From NCBI GenBank assembly GCA_007258455.2, contig VDFB02193867.1, forward strand, positions 571,257,498 to 571,321,497: a stretch of DNA of 64,000 nt. Reading direction: 5' to 3'. The notes beneath the pieces are model-generated. The model ran no database searches and was not told where the DNA came from. It worked only from the letters and a program-made list of their open reading frames with translations. This stretch comes from Sequoia sempervirens (taxonomy: Eukaryota > Streptophyta > Pinopsida > Cupressales > Cupressaceae). How positions within the stretch are numbered: the first letter of the stretch is position 1; every line of letters begins with the position of its first letter. Made by a program: the position numbers and the translations under genes. Below are positions 1-12,476 of the stretch, one piece after another.

Positions 1-699
1 ACTCAAGTATTATCTTGACTCGTTCGATCCCCAACAGATTTTCCAAAAAATTGTTGGTTAACAGATTGGGTACCTTGAGATAATGTAGAATTATTTCCTA
101 GAAATGTGCCTCTGTTCCAATAGCTCTAGATAATAACCTCTTTGGGAAGGTGATTATCCTTTGAATTGAAAGGTACAAATCCCTTATAGGATATTCAATG
201 AATTAAACTAAAGCTAAATAAATGCATGTATGCTTTTAACCCAAAAGCAAGAAAGGAAAAACCCAATATAAGAAATATTTCCAATATTAGATGTAAAGGA
301 AAGATGATAAAGATGCTAGCACAAAGACCAGTTTGTATAAGATGTAACGATAACTGAAATATAATCCCAATATTATCTGAAAAGTGAAATCTATTAGAAG
401 ATAGATGCATACACTTACACACGGGAATAAGCATGAACATCAAGATATACTCAAACACATACTTAAGCATATCAAACTATCTCCATAAACTAGATGTACA
501 CATACAACTAGTGATTTCAATTAATAGTAGTAGCAGAATTATATTCAAAAGCAATATAATATCAAGTTTTTCAAAAAAATGATGTCTAGAGAGTATTCGT
601 TCCAAAAATAAACATATATATAAGTTGATGAGTAACTGCTTCCTCTTTCCCATAACTGACTAAAATTATAAAAAAATTCAAGAAATAAAAGCAACTAAA
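1..699. other. No gene recognised
   Basis: This is AT-rich sequence with no domain-bearing frame that I can support. Weak coding-like sequence on the minus strand may extend a little below 700 from the neighbouring remnant. Confidence 0.4.
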
Positions 700-2044
700 A
701 AGTTAAGATGGTGCTTCAATTCTAGATCTCGTGGATGCAATGAGTCTTTTTTGCAGGGCTTAGAAAGCCTTTGCGATAGGTGGTAGCTCCTTATGTTGTG
801 GGATAGTTACGTTCCCCATCCGTAACCTCCATGCCATCTAGCTATCTCGAACAACTTCAACCCTTTGATCATATGTTCATGAGTCCAATCACCTAGGATA
901 GAATGAGGTCCAATTCATCGAATCTTCTCAAATGCTCAACAGCGAAAGATTGGGAGTTGAAGATCCCATCAACTATCTTCTGGAAATCATTACCCAAGAC
1001 TTTAACATTCTTATCATTTACATCTTCTCCCCTATTAGGTTTCAATCCAAGGGCGACAAGATTCTTATGAACTTCTAAAATCGCATTGCATTTAGTGAGG
1101 ATTTCCTGGAGTTTTTGTAAGGCTTTTCTTGTGACTTGCAACTTCCATTCTACACTCTTAGTCTAGATTATGCAATAGGCATTTGCAGCATTGGGTATGA
1201 TTTTCTCTTTGGCTAGCCTTTCCATTCCAAAGCTTATCATTTCTTTAATTTCATTTTCATACTAACTCCATATCCTTTCCTCTTTCTCAACAACGATGAT
1301 CTCATCTTCAATCTCAAACCTTGAGGCATTTTCCCTTTGGAGACAATTACTTGGGATTCAGACATAATCTGATTAACCTTCCTTATTAAACCACTACTCC
1401 ATTATTCGATAGCCTTTCCAAAAGTTTTACAACTCTTCATTTTAATTACTTCTTCCCTTCCTATTAGGGCTAGGGGTTCAGAGGATGACTCAACTTGAGA
1501 AATTGGTAACTTAAGGAGGAAGATCAAAGACGGATTTCAAACATTTGATCAAAACTTTGACTTGTTTCTTTAACTCATCCTTACTCTCTTTTTCTTTCTT
1601 AGACCTCTCAACCATCCTCGTTGCAAACACCTAAAAGTTGTGTACATCTCCATTCCTTGTAGGGGGTCCCAAATTAATGCTATCAATATCAAAGTCACTC
1701 GCAATTGCTTGAGAATCTTCTTTCTATGCAGTGGGATGTGCAACTTCCAGGCATAGGCTCCCTGATTCAACATCATCTATTAGTCAGGCGATAGTCTTAA
1801 ATTTCTTAGGCTTTGGGTCCTTTGAAGCAATTGGCCAACCATATCTTGCCTCGAAAGATCTAGCTGCACTTCCTTCCTTTTCTTTGACAGAGTATCTTCT
1901 AGCCAAACCGAGGTAACAAGAACATTGGTCACCTTGGAGCTGGAGGAGTCAAATAGTGTTCATTTCATCAGAGGAGTGTTAGCTTGTATGTCCTGAGATG
2001 AAAGTGGAGTAGACCTTTGTTTAGGAAGCTCACTTTCCTTTCTA
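700..2044 (-). pseudogene. Unrecognised coding remnant, 3' portion, split by the Tat element
   Basis: On the minus strand this stretch has coding character, with several open segments separated by stops. The longest, 893-1141, encodes 82 residues including LGNDFQKIVDGIFNSQSF. It lies directly outside the 5-bp target duplication of the large gypsy element. Reading minus-strand from the right flank (21344 down to 21126) straight into 2044, as in the pre-insertion site, the frame stays open for about 28 more codons before a TGA near 1962. I therefore treat it as the downstream part of one transcription unit whose upstream part is at 21126-23050. I do not recognise the protein family. It could be a conserved but undescribed plant gene or the ORF of an older mobile element. 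Premature stops suggest it is no longer functional. Confidence 0.45.
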
Positions 2045-2049
2045 AGAGG
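2045..2049. repeat. Left target-site duplication AGAGG of the Tat element
   Basis: AGAGG immediately precedes the LTR start and is repeated exactly at 21121-21125 after the other LTR. A 5-bp duplication is the usual size for Ty3/gypsy integration. Confidence 0.9.
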
Positions 2050-3335
2050 TGTGTGAACCCCAACCTTGGTACCTGCAAAACAACAAGAATAAATAAGTTA
2101 GACAAGAGATTGCAAGCCAAAACAAGGATTCCCCATGAAATCCATTTACAACTTCAAACTAGGAAAGAAAATAACAAAGAACACAATGAAAAGGATAAAA
2201 CAAAGATGAAATCCTAATTAGATGTGGAAACTCATGATCCCATGGGGGAATTGGTGCAAATTTGATGTGAAAATTGGCCCTTTCCCAATTCCTATAATGC
2301 AAGATTGATGTGTTGAAGATGGTTGATCCACTTTGTTGGTGATGAATGAGAACTCCAAGCCAAAAATCTGCAAAAACCTAGCTATGACTCAATGATAATG
2401 GATGAAATTCAACAGATATTTGAGCATGGTAACTTTGCCTAGATTGTGGATGATGAAATGAGAATATGAGCTCTTTATTTATAGGATTCCAAGATGGATG
2501 AATGTCCAAATTTGAGCAATGTGGGACTAACATTCATCCAATGATATGATGCCACTTGTCAAGCTATGAATGGATGAAGGATGTGCAAGATTTGGGGTTT
2601 GTGCCAATAAATGCAAATATTTGAAATTCAAATTTGTTGAAATGACATGCAAGAGGGAAGGAAAATGCAATAAATGCCACTTGGCTCAAGGCAAAGGACA
2701 TGTAAGATGAATTTATTGCCTTGTTGGATGTACATGTTGACTTGGAATTTTTGAATTCAAATTGAGAGAATATTCCAAAAGATGTCTTGTGAGGAAATAG
2801 AGATTTAATAAATGAATTAAATCTATTTTCATGTGCAACTTGCATTATCTAGAGGATGTGACATGAGATGAGATTAAATTAATCAAGGATTAATTAATTT
2901 AATGAGAGAGGTTAGATGATGTGACCTATTTGATTCAAATTTATGCATTTATTTAAATCAAATAAGAGAGGAATATGACAAGAGATTAATTAAACAAGGA
3001 TTTTGATTTATTTAATTAAAAGAGATGGTGTTAGATTAAATCAAATAAGGTTTCAATTTATTTAATTTAATGAACAAACTTTAGAGATTTAATCAAATAA
3101 ATTGATTATTTAATTGAATAGGGATAATTAGATCAAATGAATTGATTTAATTAACAAAAGAGATTGACTTAATTAGATAAAATGATTTATTTAATTAAGG
3201 GAGGGAAATTGATGAATTTAATCAGATAGGGGGATTTGATTAAATGGTTAGACCGAGCGATGATTCAAGAAGAAACAATGTTAGTAAGTTAGGATCAGAT
3301 GCACAATGACAATCAGTATATTTTACGTGTCTACA
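2050..3335 (-). repeat. 3' LTR of the Tat element
   Basis: The repeat of 1286 bp aligns along its whole length with 19832-21120. In element orientation it starts TGTAGACACG and ends with CACA, giving the canonical TG...CA ends. A TATA-like ATAAATAAAG lies on the minus strand near 2471-2482, as in the other LTR. The first 380 bases in element orientation are very AT-rich, with many AATTAATT-like strings. Confidence 0.93.
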
Positions 3336-3350
3336 TTTTGCCCCTCTTTG
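3336..3350 (-). promoter_or_regulatory. Polypurine tract of the Tat element
   Basis: Read on the minus strand this is CAAAGAGGGGCAAAA, directly abutting the TGTAG start of the 3' LTR. Its position and all-purine core fit the plus-strand DNA primer of an LTR retrotransposon. Confidence 0.88.
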
Positions 3351-4321
3351 AAGCAATGCACTCGTTGAGTTGGTCAAAGAATAAACGATCTCGGTCAAAG
3401 CCAAAAATTTGTGATATTTAAAAAATTTTCCCACTACTCTATGGTGAGAGAAAACATGCCATTATAATGCCCCCTCGAGAGATCGGGCGAAAATTTTAAT
3501 TTTTTGGGTGATCTCGCGAAAAAAGGTGACAAAGTACTCAAAAGGTCTGAAAGGGCTCCAGGAGGCTAAAAACGTGTATAAACGCAATAAAACAATGAAA
3601 AACAAGCCTCAATTGAACAAAAGAAGGTTTGAGGGTCCAAAACCCTAGCAGGACAGCCAAACAAGGTGAAAAAACCCTAATTTTTAGGCTTAAAAGGGGC
3701 CCGAGGGGTCACTTTCAAGTCATTTTCACACACCTCCGCTAGCAACCTTGAAATTCGAGCTTTGACTCTTCGACGATATGGTACAATGATAGCTTCCCCT
3801 GCACATCACTGATCGAGTTCAGACATACCAGTGGCCACCTGGCATAAGGGCACCGGTATGTGACCCTTACCCAAGCTTTGTCTTTTCATTTAATGGCTTA
3901 ATTAATGCTTTAAAGGAGCGGCTTGCCTCCAGCGGCACTATATAGCACCGCTCATCATTTAAACTGCATCGTATGGTGCTCTTTTGTGTCGTAGCAGTGT
4001 AGTTCAGTGTTTAAAAACTCTGACGTTGGGCTCGCACTCGGCGGGTCAGTTTGATAAAGTGTGTTGCGGCATCGCCCGTTACACAAAAACTGTGATGTCA
4101 GAAGGGAAAGTGCACCGTGGTGGCACCATATAGCTCTTTTTGGGCTCTAGCGTCAGAGTTTGACTAAAATCAAACTGCGACGCCATCACAAACTGCGCTG
4201 CTGGGGATGTTTCTTGAGCGTTCGACCAGGAATTTTTCAAAAAAATTGACACACTGACCTTCCTTGATGTAGGATGCAGCGAGGGAGCTCTACTCTTGAG
4301 AGCACCAGTCGCGAGATTTGG
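3351..4321. other. Tat element 3' noncoding region with GC-rich repeated motifs
   Basis: No coding frame is recognised. The stretch is locally GC-rich and contains GGCACTATATAGC near 3934 and GGCACCATATAGC near 4122. A close relative, GGTGCCATATAGC, lies near 19685 at the opposite end of the element's internal region. Short GCGTCGCA-like words are also shared with 19430-19740. Confidence 0.55.
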
Positions 4322-4455
4322 CTAGTGTCTTATGGGACCTAAGCGACAGGGACTAGGATTGACTGGGAGTTGCAGGATTGTGGCACATTGTGTACGCAGT
4401 GCCTGTGCACACTCACCTAGGGATGTTTTCAGCGCTGGCCGAGAGGTGGCACAGC

Positions 4456-5950
4456 GAGATGTCGTCGTTTCATCTCCCCACTGGCGAGGCTACCGTCACT
4501 CTGGAGGACGTCTGGCGCATTCTATGATTGCCTATTCATGGCCGACGGGCGATATTTGATATGGACAAGGGATGTGAGGCCTGTTTCAAAGTCCTCACCA
4601 CACAGGACATCATCTACTGCAAGGGACAGATTGAGCTAGAGTGATACAGGGTCATAGCACCTCCCTACCGCTGGGCAGTTGCAGCTATCATTTCGGGTCT
4701 TGTTGCCCCCAGACCGACGAGGGCGATATTTCAGTCCCAACTAGGGGTATTGCTGGGAGCGGATGGTCTGAGACAGACCGGTTCGCTTCGCATGGGGGCC
4801 TGTTCTTCTGGCTTCGCTTTATAGAGACCTTCATGAGTATGTTTATATGGACGACAGAGCACTGGGGGCCGAAGTGACTTTGCTTCATGTTTGGGCATGG
4901 GAGCACATTTTTGTGCTACGTCCACATGTCGTTCCAGTTCTGATGGGGGCAGTTGATGCCCTTGTGGCACGATACAGAGGTGGTGTGTCCTTTACACACA
5001 CTGGTGAGCATGGGATCCCCTACTGGAGGCAGGTCCTAGACAAGATGCTAGTTTTCACTTGGCATCCATACCTTGGTCGGCTTGGATGGGCTGACAATGC
5101 AGATCAACTCTTTTATTGCCACCAGACTGATACATGCAGGGGCAGGAGCATATGATGATCGAGAGGTACCTACCCAGGCGCATACAGCGTTAGTTTGGAG
5201 AGCCGCAGGATTGGCCTGATGATGGCTATGTAGCCGTATTTGCTCGTAGAATGACATAGGTGTCATGGGGACATGGTATTCCTGTGTCAGAGGCAGTTGA
5301 CAGCTTCTGACATTTGGTAGCCCGACCATGGGCTTATGATCAAGGCTTAGCAAATCTAGGCACCACTTAGGCCTATAGGGACTGGTTCTGACCTCCACTT
5401 TGGTTGACCATTCCAGGCGAGGATCCAGATGTGCACAGAGTTAGAGGCAGAGGGAGAGTACGAGGGCGAGAACCGAGGGTTGAGATTCGCCAGGATCCAC
5501 CAGTTGTGCCCCCAATCCCGCCAGGTCATAGAGATGCACACATGTAGGATCAGTAGCAAGAGCCACCATGAGACAAGGATCAACCTCGGGCGCAGCCACA
5601 TGTGCAGCCATAGGGACAGGCAGATGCTCGAGATGCACTGATTGCGCAATTACAAGCCCAGGTCTAGGCGATGACAACAAAGAGAGATCAGGTGAGGGAT
5701 AAGAGAGAGCAGCTCAGGGTAGAGAGAGATCAGGCCATGTAGCAGAGACAAGTTGGAGAGCTACAAGCAGCCACAGAGTTAGGCCGACGATAACAGATAG
5801 AGAGTATGACAGCCTCCTCCCAGGGTACAATGCCAGTTTGATCCTACAGGGATGCTATCCTAGAGGCAGAGTATTACTGACGGTCTTATCATGAGGCTGT
5901 ACCCAAAGCAAAGTGGGTCCCAGAGTGTTCAGAGTGAGCCAGCCACAGAC
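4456..5950 (+). pseudogene. Plant mobile domain (PMD) gene remnant, antisense inside the Tat element
   Basis: On the plus strand, opposite to gag-pol, three frames together give a recognisable PMD-type protein. Around 4456-4527 it reads FHLPTGEATVTLEDVW, the typical PMD N-terminal motif. At 4640-4800 it reads YRWAVAAIISGLVAPRPTRA. At 4823-5155 it reads MDDRALGAEVTLLHVWAWEH, then RPHVVPVLMGAVDALVARY and a TWHPY motif. At 5155-5240 it reads MIERYLPRRIQR, a stop, then FGEPQDWPDDGYVAVFARR. A charged, Q/R/E-rich tail that looks coiled-coil follows from about 5640 to 5830. Stops are present, several apparently derived from CGA or CAG codons, and there is a frameshift near 4815 and frame changes near 5155. 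PMD proteins include MAIN/MAIL silencing factors and PMD transposon proteins. Extra ORFs, some antisense, are known from Tat-lineage elements. I infer capture of a PMD gene followed by decay. Confidence 0.8.
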
Positions 5951-8850
5951 CACCAGAGGGTCACGGTGACAAGGGCGAGGGCAACATTCATAGGGATCGA
6001 GCTTGATCGAGATGATATATACTTTTTTTGCCTTATGGGCTCGTTTTTGATAGCCTGATGGGCCTTTTGTACTGATTGAAATATATGTATAGTGATCCGG
6101 TTTATTCCTTGTAATATGACAGTGACATTATTGATGATATATATGAGCCAATTTTGATGCGATGTATTGTGTTCTCCTTTATACATGGATGGTTTATTTC
6201 TATATGCTTTGCAGTGATGTCTTTATGGATGCATTTATTTCTGATGATGCATGCGTTATGATTATGACTAATAGATCTATATTATGTTAACCTATGATAT
6301 GTAAATGTGATGATCTATTTATGATAATGCAAATGTGATGGTTCGATTTGTGAAATGATATGATCCTTTATGCTTATGAAATGTTAATGAATGGATGCAT
6401 AAATGAGTTGTTGGTAATGAATTTTATACGTCTATGCCTATGTGGAATGGTTTATGCAATGAATGTTTTTATGATGTTATTTATGAGATGATATGGATAA
6501 TGAAATATAAAATGCGATGGTCGTAATATGCTGCAACTGATGTTATTATCCTAAACGTAATAACTGATGATGTATGTGATGCCTAATGAATTAAATGCTT
6601 GTATACCTATTGATTATGCAAAAAATGTTTATGAAATGCTTCTGTAGATGCTATGTGATGATTTATATGATGGGTGGTAATATGAAATGGTTATGAAATG
6701 CAAATGAATGTTTATGCAATGATTGATATAATGGCATGAGATGTAATGTAATAGGTGAAATGCGATGACATGGATGCACCTATCTATGAAGAATGTTTAT
6801 GATAAACTATTTATATGATGATAAAAATGCAATGCGTGTGTTTCCTATATGATATGTTTATACAATATGCTAATGATTTGTGGATGCAGGATTGATGACG
6901 ATGATGGTGATGATGATCAACTGTCATAGTACCTTATTAGTGCGGTTAGTAAGAAAAGAACAAGTCATTTCAACAAGACACAAGATGATGCAAATGCAAA
7001 TGATGATGATGATTACTTGCCGAGGAATTGGGATTTTCAAAGGGTCAAATTTTCTTATGTTTGATAAAACACGTGGTATGATGCATCAAGGTATAGAAAA
7101 CCAGGATGACGTTGTACCCAGTGAGATGAACTTTGACTTGTTAAGTAGATAGGAGCATTCTTGTTCACACCTGACATACGGAAACCTTGCTAGGATGCAC
7201 TTCAGAAGTTTCAGACACCTTGGACCAAAACACGGAAAGGTAAACCTATCCATGCAATAGTCAACAAGTTTCCCTAGACCTCTTCCATACATACCTAACA
7301 AAGCAAGTATTCACCGAGGTTATATTACAAGAACGTCCAACAAGCATAGCAGACAAAAGATAATGATCAATGCCCCATTCCTATTTCTCTAAATCCTCTG
7401 TTTTGGGATATCATCAAGACGTCCTTAGAATGAGCGCAAATAAGATAAGTCAAAAGATAAAGACCAAGTAAACAAAAATATTGATGCTCTTCAATACCGC
7501 TAACAGAAAGAGGATGTGTTTTCTAAGGATGATAACCGAAACTTATTGCCAAAAGATAATGCCCATTGTAGGAAGGATACATCCTAGGACATGTTAGTGG
7601 ATGGCGGCACATCATTTCGTTTATCCAAAGTGTTCTAAGGGATGATTGATATGGGACCAACTGGATGATAAGTTACCAATATGAAGAGATGACCAACTTG
7701 CTTACACACTGACTTAGGCTTAAGACTTGATGTTTGGAGTTCTGGTTTTAATCTGCTAGACTTGTTTCTAACTATTCCACCAAAGGTTGATGATGACAAT
7801 TAGTTTATTATGAGTGATGTTTATTGCGGGTGCAAGCGAGATGAGATGGATGAATTTTCAAATATTTGGATGTTTTTGATGTTTTGTAATATTTTGAGGC
7901 TGTTTTTGGTATTTTTTGATATTTTGCAAATGTTTTGATTTTTTTGATTTTTCAATGTTTTTGGGATTTTCTAAGATTTTGACCAAGAGACTAACCTAAA
8001 GACCTATCCTAGGGGTCTCGAGGGCTGATCAACAGATTAGCCTTGCCTACGTTATACACGCAAAGACCACGTAGTTCGACTGACGACTTGACCGATTTAC
8101 AGATGACGATATACATGATGAGATGTCAGTGTATTGTGACAGACTCCTATAGGACTGACCTAAATGTCTTGGGGGGTGATCAAAGATCAACCTTTCCTAC
8201 GTTCAAGATCATAGATGACGTAGTTCGACTGATGACACATTTTTTGGCTTTTGATGATTTTTTTACCTGTTTTTGGATTTTGATATGTTTTGAATGTTTT
8301 TGGATTTTGTGCTTTTTCAATGTTTTTAGATTTTCTGATTTGAGGACTTTAAGATCATACACGAATCTGATCTGATAAGAACGTGCCCCTAGCATGATGC
8401 AATAGAATACTCTGATAAAGGCAGGAAAAACTGACCTTAAGGATGGGCCGAGTAGTACTAGGAGGGATCATGATACGAAAACAGGACCAAGCTATGGTGT
8501 GGATGTGAGTGGATGATGATGGATGGAGACCTGAATGCGATGGATGATGGAAGAAAAATGGAGGGATGATGCATAACAAGCCATACAGATCCTGATGGAT
8601 GGAAAGTGCTTATTTACGCAAGGCACCTGTTTGCCAGGTTTTCACCAAGGTACTTGCCCAAAGTGCCACCGAAGTGGTTTTCACTAGAGGATGATTTTTT
8701 TGATCCTTTTTCTAATTTTTTTGGATTTTTTATTTTTTTGATTTTTTTGTTGTCACCAAGATGCCTGTTTGCCAGGTTTTCGCCAAGGTAACCATTTTTT
8801 CAGAACTTTTTCTGATTTTTTTGGATTTTTGGTTCTATACCTCGAAAGAT
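5951..8850. other. Tat element 3' noncoding region: low-complexity and short tandem repeats
   Basis: No domain-bearing frame is seen. From about 6180 to 7020 the sequence is dominated by ATG/GAT-rich words such as ATGATGATG and AATGNAATG. At 8000-8240 a segment is imperfectly duplicated, both copies containing CCTACGTT and ACGTAGTTCGACTGA. At 8620-8790 the words CTGTTTGCCAGGTTTTC and CCAAGG recur in two copies, with T-rich spacers full of GATTTTTT. None of the short ORFs here resembles a known protein. Confidence 0.6.
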
Positions 8851-10030
8851 TTAGGCATAAAACTTTTTGAGATGAGCGCTATTCATTGGCTCCTGCAGAG
8901 GTTCCCCTTTGGGTGTTGATAACTGATATGCCCCTGACTTGTAACTTGCTGTTATGATGAATGGTCCTAACCAATTAGGTTCAAACTTTCCTTTACTACT
9001 TGGGTTCAAGACATTCTCTGATTTTCTTTTAAGACTAGTTCTCCGACTTGGAAGGTCATGCTTATGATTTTCTTATTGTAGCTTCTTTTGAGTCTATTCT
9101 GATAGACTTGCAAGTGATTTAAAGCATCTATCCGTCTCTCGTCTAGTAGCTCCAGCTCGTTTAGTCTTGATACCTGGTACTCCTCATCTGTTATGAGGTT
9201 TTGTAGTGATATTCTGAGGGATGGGAGCTCGATCTCAATGGGGAGAACCGTTTTTGATCCGTAGACCAAGGAGAATGGGGTGGCGCCGGTGGGTGTGCGG
9301 ATGCTGGTTTGATAAGCTCAGAGGGCGGGATTAAGCTATAGATGCCAGTCACGACCTACGTCATTGACTATTTTCTTGAGGATTTTGAGGATGGTTTTGT
9401 TTGTAACTTCTACTTGGCCATTGCCTTGGGGATAGTATGGGGTGGAGAAGCGATGTTGGATTTTGAATTTATCGCACAAGTCACGAACATCCTGATTCTT
9501 GAATGGTGTCCCATTATCTGAGATAATGGCTTGTGGGACACCATAGCGGCATATGAGATAGTTCAGGATAAACTTTGAGATCTGCTTCCTAGTTATATAT
9601 GTCATGGGTATGGCCTCCACCCACTTTGTGAAGTACTCAGTTGCAGTTATGATAAATTTGTGGCCATTGGATGAGGTGGGTGTAATTTTCGCAATGAGAT
9701 CAAGTCCCCACTGTGAAAAGGGCCATGGCGTGACGATAGGGTGAAGCTCTTGAGCTGGAGCATGGATGAGGTCCCCATGTTGCTGACATTGTAGACACCT
9801 TCTAGCATGATCATGTGCTTCTCTTTCCATTGTGGGCCACTAATACCCCATCCTCAGTAGTTTCTTGGCTATGGTCATTCCACTTGAGTGTGAACCAAAG
9901 ATACCATTGTGTACTTCGGTTAGAGCGGTTAATGCCTCCTCAAAATTTAGGTAGTGTAGTAGGGTACCTTCTATGCTTCTACGGTATAGGGTATCACCTA
10001 GGATGACAAATCTGGATGCCTTTTTTATAA
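8851..10030 (-). pseudogene. Tat integrase
   Basis: The N-terminal zinc-binding part reads EVHNGIFGSHSSG and then CLQCQQHG, giving an HHCC pattern. The core shows the DDE residues in order: WGLDLIAKI, then IISDNGTPFKN, then NGQVEVTNKTILK. The C-terminal part includes KGKFEPNWLGPF after a frameshift near 9030. Stops at 9336 and nearby break it. The enzyme would have inserted the cDNA and made the 5-bp AGAGG duplication seen at the ends. Confidence 0.9.
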
Positions 10031-10034
10031 AGGT

Positions 10035-10690
10035 TCATTTTAGGTTTGATGGCAGGTCAGCGGGTATGATTCCTATGTGAAGATATGTGTAGATGTCATG
10101 ATACCAAGGATCACCTAGACCAACACTTTCGCACACGAATTCTGATTCTGGTACCTCGAATGCAGGAACAAGGAGCTGCTCAATCAAGAATTCATATTTT
10201 GGAATGTTGTTGGGGATGTTCAGTAGGGACCCAATTGTTTCCATGGCATCTGCTGCTTTGTTGTTGGTTCTAGGAATCTGCTCAAATGTTATTTCTATAA
10301 AAGATTCTTTGAGAGTCTCCACCAATTTCTTATATGTAGTGAGCTTGTCATCCTTGGTCTGATATTCATTATTAACTTAATTTATGATCAACTGAGAGTC
10401 TCCATACACTTTGAGAGCCATGATGTTCCATTGCACTACTATCCTGAGACCTATAGTCAAAGCCTCATATTTTGCGATGTTGTTGGTACAAGGAAATGCC
10501 AATTTGTATGACCTTGGTATGCAATCCCCTTGTGGGGTGATGAAGAAGACACCAACTCTTGATCCATGCTATGTGTATGAGCCATCGAAGTATAGTTTCC
10601 AGTGGTCAGCTACGTTGAGGTTAAAAATGGATTCATCTGGAAACTTTAAGACAAGAGGATTCTTAGAATAAATAGGTGCTTATGCTAGTT
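10035..10690 (-). pseudogene. Tat second (additional) RNase H domain
   Basis: Minus-strand translation gives a second RNase H-like module with TDGSS near its start, then NNIAEYEALTIGLR, VYGDSQLIINQVNNEY and IPRTNNKAADAM. Two RNase H domains in tandem is the established hallmark of the Tat lineage. Open segments are 10325-10035 and the region just above it. Two stops near 10370-10380 and 10686-10706 break it. Confidence 0.8.
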
Positions 10691-10703
10691 GATCTGCAAT
10701 AAA

Positions 10704-11066
10704 TTATCCCTTAATGGCTTTTCTCTCCACATACTCGATGTCATATTCTGATAATATCATTACCCATTTTTCCATTCTTCCTGTGAGCATTGCCTTTGAT
10801 AAGAGATACTTGAGGGGATCAATTTTGGTGATGAGCTTTATCTTGTGTGCCAACATGTAATGTCTAAATTTTTGTGATGCAAACACTACTACAAGGCATG
10901 CTTTCTCGATGAATGAGTAGTTTAGCTCATGACCAACCATTGTTCTACTGATATAGTAGATAGCCCTCTCTGTTCCGTTTTCATCATGCTGAGCTAGGAG
11001 AGCTCCAAGGGCTGTTGTTGTTGTTGATACATATAAGATCAATGGCTTTCTTCGAATGGGTGGCAT
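10704..11066 (-). pseudogene. Tat first RNase H domain
   Basis: The segment carries the gypsy RNase H block with PLILYVSTTTTALGALLAQ, then AIYYISRTMVGHELNYSFIE and MLTGRMEKWVMILSEYDIEY. It normally degrades the RNA strand during reverse transcription. The first catalytic aspartate position reads S (YVST where YVSD is common), a likely loss. A TAA at 10704 closes it and the frame continues into the second RNase H. Confidence 0.85.
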
Positions 11067-11201
11067 TAAGACTAGTGGTGTCAGTAGATATTCCTTGATT
11101 TTGTTAAATGCCTCTTCACATTTTGTATCAAATTTGTATGCTACCCCCTTGTGGAGTAGGTGAGAATATGGGTTCTGCTTGTCTGCCAGTTGTGCTATGA
11201 A

Positions 11202-11909
11202 TCATCGGATGGATTGAAGTTTTCCTTGGAGACCTTTCAATTTCCTTAATGTTTTTGGTGCCTCCATCTCGAGGATTGCTTTTACTTTTTCCGGATCCAC
11301 CTCGATACCCCTCATGGACACTATGTATCCTAGCAATTTACCTGATTGTACGCCGAAGACGCACTTCTTGGGATTTAGTTTGACTTTGTATTCCTCTAGT
11401 CTGTCAAAGATAGCACTTAGGGTTGCTATATGATCTTGTCTTTTTCTTGACTTAGCGAGAATTTCGTCGACATAGTCTTCGACTGTTTTATGAATCATGT
11501 CGTGGAATATCAATGTCATGGCCCTTTGATAGGTTGCTCCTACGTTCTTTAGGCCGAATGGAATCATGTTCTAGCAGTAAGTCCCCCATCAACAAGTGAA
11601 AGCCATCTTATGTTGATCTTCTTTTGCTATCATGATCTGGTTGTATCCTAAAAATCCGTCCATTAGTGATAGCATCTCATGTCCTGCTATCATGTCTACT
11701 ATCATGTCGATGTTGGGAAGTGGGAAATCATCCTTTGGACATGCTTTGTTCAAATCTCTGAAGTCTGTATAGATTCTGATGGCTCCATCAGGCTTTGAAA
11801 TAGGTACCAAATTTGACACCCATTCTGGATAATCGATTGGTTGGATGAATCCTGCATCTAACAACTTTTTGAGCTCCATTTTGACCAATAAGGTGATCTG
11901 AGGGTACAT
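11202..11909 (-). pseudogene. Tat reverse transcriptase core
   Basis: Two open segments give the RT palm and fingers: DFRDLNKACPKDDFPLPNID, then SLMDGFLGYNQIMI, FGLKNVGATYQRAM and YVDEILAKSR. The catalytic YxDD box reads YVDE, so the second aspartate is glutamate. An in-frame TGA at 11589 and a TAG just after it interrupt the segment between FTC and MIPFGLKN. The enzyme would copy element RNA into DNA in the particle. As it stands it cannot be made intact. Confidence 0.92.
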
Positions 11910-12476
11910 TTTTCAAAGCTTTTGTTTGACTGGCTTTGCTTCTGGATACACTGCTAAGTGATGAACCACAGTCTCTGGACCAAGCCCTGGCATGTCAGTA
12001 TAACTCCATGCAAATTTTATTTTCCTTTCCCTTAGGAATGCCGCTAAGAGTTCTCGCTCTTCTGATAATAGTGATTCTGCATAGAATGTGATATGCGGGG
12101 TCTCCTTTGTTCCTAGGTTGACAAGATTGCATTTTTCGGCCAAGACTGCTGACTTTTCCTAATGAATAGCTCTTAAGGTAAGATTGAATCCTTCATCCTC
12201 GAGTGCCTCAGAGAGGTTTTCACCATTGGATACGTCCTTTCTTTTTACTATTTTCTTGTCAGAGAGTGTCACAGTGTCGTTTTCACTCAAGGACTTAGAT
12301 ATTCTTAGTTTCTCACTTTTGCGACAGAAGGATTTAATTGTTTCCCCATAATAGGCATGTGTGTCCAACACTATTATAAACCCTGCCTTATGATCTCCAT
12401 CTGGAATGTTGTCCCGCAATCCCATGAATTCTGAGAGTGCCTCATCATTTTCGAATGTATCAAGAACCGGTGGTCC

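Noticed and set aside
2564..2845. A 93-codon minus-strand frame repeated at 20410-20622
   Set aside because: It lies within the LTRs and is simply duplicated with them. No protein features are seen.
5048..5680. Minus-strand open frames of 79 to 116 codons
   Set aside because: They are shadows of the PMD remnant on the plus strand, where the family motifs are found.
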